Shown here one piece after another: positions 14,428 through 19,353 of a stretch of 19,353 bases of DNA. The position numbers and the translations under genes were made by a program. Numbering within the stretch: position 1 is the stretch's first letter; every line of letters begins with the position of its first letter. Under the pieces are notes generated by a model that saw only the letters and a program-made list of their open reading frames with translations, was not told the origin of the DNA and did not search any database. Source of the DNA: an uncultured Clostridia bacterium (GTDB lineage Bacteria; Bacillota; Clostridia; Oscillospirales; CAG-272); assembly GCA_904501715.1 (NCBI GenBank), contig CAJGCD010000031.1:1-19353 (forward strand), read 5' to 3'.

Positions 14428-14459
14428 ATCAAGGTCAGAACTGTTTTAAAGAGGTAAAT

Positions 14460-15029
14460 ATGGGATTTTTTGAAATCTTTCTCACAGGCGTAAGCTTAGC
14501 AATGGACGCCTTTGCCGTATCAATTTGTAAGGGCATAAAGATGCCTAAGCTAAAAAAGCTGAGAATAATTATAATCGCCGTGTTTTTCGGTGGATTTCAG
14601 ATGCTTATGCCGCTTATCGGTTGGCTTCTCGGCAATCAGTTGGTTCAATATATTTCTGCCTTTGACCATTGGATAGCCTTCGCTCTCCTTGCCTTTATCG
14701 GAGGAAAGATGGCTTTGGAATCCTTCAAAGATGACGAGGATTGCTGTTGTGAAAAAGAAGACAGCCTTGATATAAAGGAGCTGTTTATGCTGGCTATCGC
14801 AACCAGTATTGACGCGCTGGCTGTTGGCATCACGTTCTCTCTTTACCCCGATATAAATATAGTTTCCTCAATTGGAATCATTGGAGCTGTTACCTTTGTT
14901 ATTTGCGCTGCGGGGGTTGTGATAGGTCATAAGTTTGGCGCAAAATTCAAGTCTAAAGCAGAGCTCGCGGGCGGTATCGTTCTTGTGGGAATAGGCGTGA
15001 AGCTGCTTATCGAGGGTCTGCTGACATAA
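14460..15029 (+). CDS. mntP: Manganese efflux pump MntP
   Basis: A 189-residue membrane protein with six hydrophobic segments. The two duplicated signature motifs are clear: SLAMDAFAVSICKG with D16 and ATSIDALAVGI with D118. These aspartates sit in the membrane and are needed for manganese export in characterised homologues. The central cytoplasmic loop is acidic and rich in cysteine (DDEDCCCEKED, 91-101), a possible metal-binding patch. AGAGG lies 6 bases before the ATG. It is transcribed alone from a consensus promoter and ends at a strong hairpin terminator. No yybP-ykoY manganese riboswitch fits in the short leader. Confidence 0.96.
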   Translation: MGFFEIFLTGVSLAMDAFAVSICKGIKMPKLKKLRIIIIAVFFGGFQMLMPLIGWLLGNQLVQYISAFDHWIAFALLAFIGGKMALESFKDDEDCCCEKEDSLDIKELFMLAIATSIDALAVGITFSLYPDINIVSSIGIIGAVTFVICAAGVVIGHKFGAKFKSKAELAGGIVLVGIGVKLLIEGLLT

Positions 15030-15032
15030 AAC

Positions 15033-15058
15033 AAAAAGAGGCTTGCGCCTCTTTTTTT
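15033..15058. terminator. Bidirectional terminator between mntP and rnhA
   Basis: AAAAAGAGGC pairs with GCCTCTTTTT around TTGC. T-runs follow on both strands, and it touches the rnhA stop codon, so it serves both convergent genes. Confidence 0.9.
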
Positions 15059-15497
15059 ATTCCTCAAAGCTATCCGCAAAGGCTGTTGCCAAGGTGTCGC
15101 AGCGCTCATTATACGGATGTCCCGTATGTCCGTGCACCCAGACAAATTTGACCTTATGTACAGACAGCAGCTCATCTATTCTTTGCCAGAGCTCAACGTT
15201 TAGCACGGGAGACTTATCTGCCTTTTTCCATCCTCTTTTTTTCCACGACTCAAGCCAACCCTGATTTATAGCGTCAACAAGATATTTAGAGTCGGACGTA
15301 ATGGTTATCTCGCAGGGCTCCTTCAGTGCCTCCATACCCGCAATAGCCGCCATAAGCTCCATTCGGTTATTGGTGGTCATAGGTTCTCCCCCCGACAGCT
15401 CCTTTTCTCTTCCCGCATAAACGAGAATTGCTCCCCAGCCGCCGCGCCCGGGATTTCCTCTGCACGCTCCGTCGGTATAAAGCTCTACCTTCTTCAT
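15057..15497 (-). CDS. rnhA: Ribonuclease HI
   Basis: A 146-residue RNase HI, the normal size. The four catalytic acids are in place: D9 in YTDGACRGNPG, E47 in NNRMELMAA, D69 in TSDSKYL and D134 in NERCDTLA, with H124 in HGHTGHP. It cuts the RNA strand of RNA-DNA hybrids using Mg2+, in the cytoplasm. The basic protrusion (WLESWKKRGWKKADKSPVLN) is present as in the E. coli enzyme. The open frame runs 13 codons further upstream, but GGAGG 8 bases before the ATG at 15497 and family alignment support this start. It follows the rny terminator, so it is probably transcribed on its own. Confidence 0.96.
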   Translation of the reverse strand: MKKVELYTDGACRGNPGRGGWGAILVYAGREKELSGGEPMTTNNRMELMAAIAGMEALKEPCEITITSDSKYLVDAINQGWLESWKKRGWKKADKSPVLNVELWQRIDELLSVHKVKFVWVHGHTGHPYNERCDTLATAFADSFEE

Positions 15498-15543
15498 CTT
15501 CGCATCCTCCAAAATATCTTTTCTATATTCTACCACAGGAATG

Positions 15544-15585
15544 AAAAAAAATCAAGGGGCTGTTTGCCATTCGGCACAGCCCCTT
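15544..15585 (-). terminator. Terminator after rny
   Basis: On the minus strand AAGGGGCTGT pairs with ACAGCCCCTT; an inner GCC/GGC pair extends the stem past a 2-base bulge. TTGATTTTTTTT follows. Between it and the rny stop (15586-15671) only a small GCGGATCTCCGC hairpin is seen. Confidence 0.85.
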
Positions 15586-15671
15586 TATCCAATTTATCTC
15601 CAGCGGATCTCCGCCATATTACCCTTGTGGTTTTATGTGAAATATATGGATAACACTCCTTGAGTGAATTT

Positions 15672-17237
15672 TTATTTTGCGTAATCTACCGCGCGGCTCT
15701 CTCGGATAAGATTTATCTTTATCTGACCCGGATACTTGACCTCTTCCTGAATCTTTACAGCCATTTCTCTTGCTATAAGCTTCATTCCGTCGTCGTTTAC
15801 CTCCTCGGGCTTTACCATTACGCGTATTTCTCTGCCCGCCTGAACGGCAAAGGCTTTATCAACTCCCGAAAATCCTTTCGCGATCTCCTCGATCTTCTCA
15901 AGTCTCTTAATATAATTTTCAAGATCCTCTCTACGGGCTCCGGGTCTTGCAGCAGATATAGCGTCTGCTGCCTGAACTATTACAGCAGTAATAGTCTGCG
16001 GCTCTACGTCTCCGTGATGCGCCTCTATGGCGTGGATAACGTCGCGGGATTCCTTGTATCTCTTTGCGAGATTTACTCCAAGCTCTACGTGCGAGCCTTC
16101 CATTTCGTGAGTCTGCGCTTTTCCGATATCGTGCAGCAATCCTGCGCGCTTTGCTACCGTACTGTCAATACCAAGCTCGTCTGCTATCATTCCCGCTATA
16201 AGCGCTACCTCAATAGAATGTTTAAGAACATTCTGTCCGTAGCTGGTTCTGTAACGGAGTCTTCCAAGCATTCTTACAAGATCAGCGTTTATGCCGTGAA
16301 TACCCACGTCAAAGGTCGCACGCTCTCCTGCCTGCTTGATATTGGTTTCGACCTCTCTGGTCGCCTTTTCCACCGTCTCTTCGATTCTTGACGGGTGGAT
16401 ACGTCCGTCGGAAATGAGCTTTTCAAGGGTTATACGGGCAATTTCACGTCTAACGGGGTCGAATCCCGAAAGGGTGATAGCCTCGGGGGTATCGTCGATT
16501 ATAAGCTCGACACCCGTAAGCTTTTCCAACATCTGAATGTTTCTTCCCTCGCGTCCGATTATTCTTCCCTTCATATCCTCGTTGGGAAGGGACACTACGG
16601 AAACTGTTGTTTCTGCCACATGGTCTGCGGCACATCTCTGAATGGCAAGTGAAATTATGTTCTTTGCCTTTGCATCGGCATCCTCCTTGAACTGAGCCTC
16701 AAGGTCGGACATTCTCTGAGCTAACTCGTGCTTCACTTCGGATTCAACACGGTTGATAAGCTCTTCCTTAGCTTCCTCGGCAGAAAATTTTGATATCTCC
16801 TCGAGAACCTCAAGCTCCTTATGGCGAAGCTCATTGATCTGTTCACGCAAAACATCATTTTCCTTTATCTTCTTATCGAGCAACTCATTTTTCTGTTCAA
16901 GCGCTTCTGCCTTTTTATCCAGATTTTCTTCCTTCTGGGTAATACGGCGTTCCATTCTTGAAACGTCAGCGCGACGCTCTTTAAGCTCTTTTTCCGCTTC
17001 GTTTCTCTGCTTAAGTATTTCTTCCTTAGCACTTATCAAGGCTTCCTTTTTCAAGGTCTCAGCCTGCTTTGCGCCCTCGGAACGAATTCTTTTCGCCTCG
17101 TCCTCTGCGGAGCCTATCTCCGCCTCGGCAACACGCTTACGGGCGTTATAGCCTACCTTGCGGAAGATAAGTGCGGAAGCGACACCTGCTACCAAAAAGG
17201 CGGCAACTGCCATCAAGATCGCATAAATCAATTCCAT
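15672..17237 (-). CDS. rny: Ribonuclease Y
   Basis: A 521-residue RNase Y, matching the usual length of about 520. An N-terminal membrane anchor (about 3-26) is followed by a long charged coiled coil (about 33-200). The KH RNA-binding domain has GRIIGREGRN (224-233). The HD domain includes H340 and the signature LLHDIGKA with H369-D370, then EAHHGD. RNase Y is the main membrane-bound endoribonuclease starting mRNA decay in many Firmicutes. AAGGAGGTG precedes the ATG. A single promoter lies about 110-140 bases upstream and a hairpin terminator follows. Nothing unusual is seen in the protein. Confidence 0.97.
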   Translation of the reverse strand: MELIYAILMAVAAFLVAGVASALIFRKVGYNARKRVAEAEIGSAEDEAKRIRSEGAKQAETLKKEALISAKEEILKQRNEAEKELKERRADVSRMERRITQKEENLDKKAEALEQKNELLDKKIKENDVLREQINELRHKELEVLEEISKFSAEEAKEELINRVESEVKHELAQRMSDLEAQFKEDADAKAKNIISLAIQRCAADHVAETTVSVVSLPNEDMKGRIIGREGRNIQMLEKLTGVELIIDDTPEAITLSGFDPVRREIARITLEKLISDGRIHPSRIEETVEKATREVETNIKQAGERATFDVGIHGINADLVRMLGRLRYRTSYGQNVLKHSIEVALIAGMIADELGIDSTVAKRAGLLHDIGKAQTHEMEGSHVELGVNLAKRYKESRDVIHAIEAHHGDVEPQTITAVIVQAADAISAARPGARREDLENYIKRLEKIEEIAKGFSGVDKAFAVQAGREIRVMVKPEEVNDDGMKLIAREMAVKIQEEVKYPGQIKINLIRESRAVDYAK

Positions 17238-17345
17238 TTCTAAGCACCTCCTTGTCCTTTATTTTTTTATCAAAGATTATAGATATATCATATCGAGATT
17301 TCAAATATCATCAAATCACTTTTATGACACATATATACATAGTAT

Positions 17346-17374
17346 ATTGTACACTTTTTTTGTCTGTTTGTCAA
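17346..17374 (-). promoter_or_regulatory. Promoter of rny
   Basis: On the minus strand TTGACA (17369-17374), 17 bases, then TACAAT (17346-17351). The leader would be about 100 bases and AT-rich; no known riboswitch pattern is recognised in it. Confidence 0.85.
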
Positions 17375-17413
17375 GAGTTTATTGCAAACTTGCTTGCCGC
17401 CTGTGAAAAACAC

Positions 17414-17440
17414 AAGACCTCTGCCCTAAGCAGAGGTCTT
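17414..17440 (-). terminator. Terminator after the SAF/beta-helix gene
   Basis: A perfect 11-base-pair stem, AAGACCTCTGC with GCAGAGGTCTT, and a 5-base loop. On the minus strand it is followed by GTGTTTTTC. The plus strand has ATTTTC, so weak two-way function is possible. Confidence 0.85.
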
Positions 17441-17444
17441 ATTT

Positions 17445-18761
17445 TCATTTGCTGCTCTCATAATAGCATCCATCCAAAATAGGAAATTTATCATTCTGGA
17501 CACCTGTTACAAAATTAGCCGATACCCCGTCACCATCGCAAAAATAAGCTCTGCAGCCGCTGAATACGTTGTTTGAATCGCTTATTTTTAACATTGTTTG
17601 GGTAGTAAATTCGCTCGAAGTCCACGTAGAAACGCAATCAAAAATAATCGGCGCGCCCTTTACCTCAAACCCAACGGCACAATTTTCCGTAACGCAGTTA
17701 TAAAGTCGTCCTCCGCTGCTGATACCTACCGTTTTAAGCTTATTTTTATCACTTTTTTGGGTGTTCGTCACGTATATACTTGATATTTCCCCACCTCCGT
17801 TATTACGGAAGCCTGTCACCATATCGTATATCCTGATATTGGTAAAGGTGTTATCATATCCCTTATTATCAATACCGATGGAGCCAACTCTGCCTGTACC
17901 TATAATGGTAATATCCTCAAAATCACAGTCGGATGAGCCGCTGTTTGCTCCCTCGTCTATGAAAATTCCCGTCCTTGCGTTTTTGATACAAATATTTCTT
18001 ATGACAGACTCTCTGCCGCTATAAATGGCTATACCGTTAGTTCTTCCGTTTGCGTCGAGAGTTCCGCCCATAATACTGTAATAGCTTCCAATGCTGACTA
18101 TATCATTTTTGGGAGCCGCTCCTCCAAGGCAGATCATAGCATCTCCGCCGATATTCTTCCAAAGCAAGGATGCCTTTATTACAGCTCCGTCGGATAATTT
18201 AATGGACACACTTTCCTTTCCTATCGCAGACGTAAGGAGCGGTGAGGAAATTACGTACGTTCCGTCGGGAAAATAAATAGTCCTGTTTGGATTTTTATCA
18301 ATCATCATTTGCAGAAAATATGCCAAATCCTCACCTGTATTTGGTATAAGATAGTCCGTGACGATAACGTAATCATCCGTCGACGCAGTGATAGGCTTCA
18401 GCAAAACATCAAAATTTGCCTTCTGCATAACCGCGGAAGAAAGCTGATCCGCAGATGCATACTCGTTCTCGTACAGATCTCTTTTTGCGTATTTTGCGTA
18501 TATTTCTTCGGCATTGTCTATAACGTTGGAAGGTATATTCTCATTTTTGACCGTTATTTTCTTTACGTGCTCCTCCAAAATTACCGACCCCTGAGGTATA
18601 TCCTCCGTCCACACAAAAATATCAACGAATTCAGGCTCGTTCCCGTCGGAATTTAAATTTTCTTTACGGGCGGCAGACATATCCGCAGTAAATATGCTTA
18701 GCGCCAGAGCAAAGCAAAGCAGAAATCCGTATACACGCTTAATTACTTTTGTATATTTCAC
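17445..18761 (-). CDS. Secreted SAF domain plus right-handed beta-helix protein
   Basis: A 438-residue protein of unknown function. Residues 1-33 are a signal peptide: basic start, then VYGFLLCFALALSIFTA, with likely cleavage near ADMSAAR. Residues about 43-105 resemble a SAF domain: a VDIFVWTEDIPQGSVILEEH strand-turn block and a later KYAKRDLYENEYASADQL, as in CpaB/FlgA-type proteins. Residues about 130-438 have the repeating short strands of a pectin-lyase-like beta helix, with YFPDGTYVISSPL at the cap and IRNICIKNARTGIFID and similar coils. No catalytic triad can be assigned. The start is GTG at 18761, 8 bases after GGAAGG; a GTG three codons earlier overlaps that site. It may bind or process a polysaccharide, which is inference. 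Confidence 0.8.
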   Translation of the reverse strand: MKYTKVIKRVYGFLLCFALALSIFTADMSAARKENLNSDGNEPEFVDIFVWTEDIPQGSVILEEHVKKITVKNENIPSNVIDNAEEIYAKYAKRDLYENEYASADQLSSAVMQKANFDVLLKPITASTDDYVIVTDYLIPNTGEDLAYFLQMMIDKNPNRTIYFPDGTYVISSPLLTSAIGKESVSIKLSDGAVIKASLLWKNIGGDAMICLGGAAPKNDIVSIGSYYSIMGGTLDANGRTNGIAIYSGRESVIRNICIKNARTGIFIDEGANSGSSDCDFEDITIIGTGRVGSIGIDNKGYDNTFTNIRIYDMVTGFRNNGGGEISSIYVTNTQKSDKNKLKTVGISSGGRLYNCVTENCAVGFEVKGAPIIFDCVSTWTSSEFTTQTMLKISDSNNVFSGCRAYFCDGDGVSANFVTGVQNDKFPILDGCYYESSK

Positions 18762-18799
18762 GGCAGACACCTTCCGTTAAAAATCTTTTATCCAACAAA

Positions 18800-18828
18800 A
18801 GTGTACCATATTTGTGTCAAATTGTCAA
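18800..18828 (-). promoter_or_regulatory. Promoter of the SAF/beta-helix gene
   Basis: On the minus strand TTGACA (18823-18828), 17 bases, then TACACT (18800-18805), between the rplA terminator and the gene start. Confidence 0.75.
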
Positions 18829-18832
18829 GCAC

Positions 18833-18861
18833 AAAAAAAGGCTGTTTTAAAACAGCCTTTT
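18833..18861 (-). terminator. Terminator after rplA
   Basis: A perfect 26-base palindrome (18836-18861) with 13-base arms AAAAGGCTGTTTT and AAAACAGCCTTTT. On the minus strand the 3' arm runs on into TTTTTTT, 12 bases past the rplA stop. Confidence 0.9.
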
Positions 18862-18873
18862 CGTTGTTATTAA

Positions 18874-19353
18874 TTAACCAAGCTTCGCCTGATTGATCTT
18901 GATTCCAGGGCCCATAGTGCTTGCGATAACACAGCTCTTGATGTACTGACCCTTTGCAGCAGCAGGCTTTGCCTTGATAACAGCACCTACGAGAGTGTTG
19001 AAGTTCTCGGTGAGCTTCTCAACACCGAAGGAAGCCTTACCGATAGGACAGTGGATAATGTTGGTCTTGTCGAGACGGTACTCGATCTTACCTGCCTTAG
19101 CCTCTGTAACAGCCTTCGCAACGTCGGGGGTAACAGTTCCTGCCTTAGGAGAAGGCATAAGTCCCTTAGGACCGAGAACCTTACCGAGCTTACCGATAAC
19201 GCCCATCATATCGGGGCTTGCAACTACTACGTCAAAATCAAACCAGTTCTCCTGAACGATCTTGTCAGCGTACTCTGCTCCGCCTGCGTAATCTGCGCCT
19301 GCGTCAAGAGCTGCCTGAACCTTATCGCCCTTTGCAAATACGAGAACCTTTAC
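18874..19353 (-). CDS. rplA: 50S ribosomal protein L1, C-terminal part (5' end outside window)
   Basis: The frame is open from the window edge to the stop for 159 residues, about two thirds of a normal L1 of about 230. Landmarks are VLVFAKGDKVQAALDAGADYAGG at the cut end, then GKLGKVLGPKGLMPSPKAGTV, which is the L1 signature, and the final YIKSCVIASTMGPGIKIN. L1 binds 23S rRNA at the stalk near the exit site and in many bacteria represses its own operon. rplK normally lies upstream, which would be beyond the window. The strong terminator directly after it means rplJ and rplL are not co-transcribed immediately downstream here. Confidence 0.96.
   Translation of the reverse strand, partial: VKVLVFAKGDKVQAALDAGADYAGGAEYADKIVQENWFDFDVVVASPDMMGVIGKLGKVLGPKGLMPSPKAGTVTPDVAKAVTEAKAGKIEYRLDKTNIIHCPIGKASFGVEKLTENFNTLVGAVIKAKPAAAKGQYIKSCVIASTMGPGIKINQAKLG

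Noticed and set aside
14340..14459. A yybP-ykoY manganese riboswitch before mntP
   Set aside because: The consensus promoter ends 33 bases before the start codon, leaving no room, and the conserved riboswitch bases are not seen.
15498..15536. A 13-codon longer N terminus for RNase HI
   Set aside because: RNase HI begins a few residues before YTDGACRGNPG, and GGAGG is well placed for the ATG at 15497.
15622..15645. A tiny minus-strand reading frame or hairpin between rny and its terminator
   Set aside because: A few codons at most with no conserved context that can be judged from the sequence alone.
15660..16391. A 243-codon plus-strand open frame
   Set aside because: It is antisense to rny, whose protein matches the family along its whole length. 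The frame's protein resembles nothing recognisable.
1..19353. tRNA genes, CRISPR arrays, intact transposases, toxin-antitoxin genes
   Set aside because: No cloverleaf, regularly spaced repeat series, transposase motif or toxin family was recognised on either strand.

Overview
The window looks like chromosomal DNA of a low-to-mid GC, Gram-positive anaerobe, most likely a Clostridia (Oscillospiraceae/Lachnospiraceae-like) bacterium. The evidence is purine-rich AGGAGG-type ribosome binding sites, several TTG/GTG starts, sigma-A promoters with 17-base spacers, rubredoxin and ferredoxin genes, a clostridial-type Crp/Fnr regulator, RNase Y, and ribosomal protein L1. Most genes lie on the minus strand and read right to left. 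The plus-strand genes are the ferredoxin-rubredoxin pair and mntP.

Region 1 (about 219-7417) is the most interesting part. It is a minus-strand locus that looks like an inducible RNA end-repair system. A WYL-domain regulator (6347-7345) has its own promoter. Downstream is an operon with its own promoter: MoxR-type AAA+ ATPase (5111-6223), VWA protein with a degenerate metallopeptidase domain (3795-5114), PNKP-like polynucleotide kinase (3242-3688), Thg1-like 3'-5' RNA polymerase (2479-3240), and two more WYL proteins (1160-2419 and 252-1163), ending at a terminator 3 bases past the last stop. The regulator promoter and the operon promoter carry the same 10-base palindromic element (CTTGTCGACA on the plus strand) just after the -10 box, a good candidate operator. 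The inferred chemistry is that the kinase phosphorylates 5'-OH RNA ends, and the Thg1-like enzyme activates the 5'-phosphate and rebuilds the 5' end. No RNA ligase is visible.

Region 2 (7687-11479) holds a Crp/Fnr regulator, a UPF0316 membrane protein and an MFS transporter in one minus-strand operon. It is divergent from a 4Fe-4S protein and a 52-residue rubredoxin. A 16-base palindrome in the shared intergenic region overlaps the leader of the regulator and falls at about -41.5 of a candidate plus-strand promoter. The convergent gap after rubredoxin is filled by a 229-base element with inverted ends, resembling a MITE, which contains a two-way terminator.

Region 3 (11490-14329) is a minus-strand run: YfcC-family transporter, TIGR04076-type small protein, nitroreductase-family protein and Bcp/PrxQ peroxiredoxin, the last three with very short gaps.

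Region 4 (14399-19353) is mainly housekeeping: mntP (plus), then minus-strand rnhA, rny, a secreted SAF plus right-handed beta-helix protein, and the 3' part of rplA running off the window edge. Strong hairpin terminators separate these units and each has a recognisable promoter, except rnhA, for which none was assigned, and rplA, whose start is outside the window.

No tRNA, rRNA, CRISPR array or intact insertion sequence was seen.
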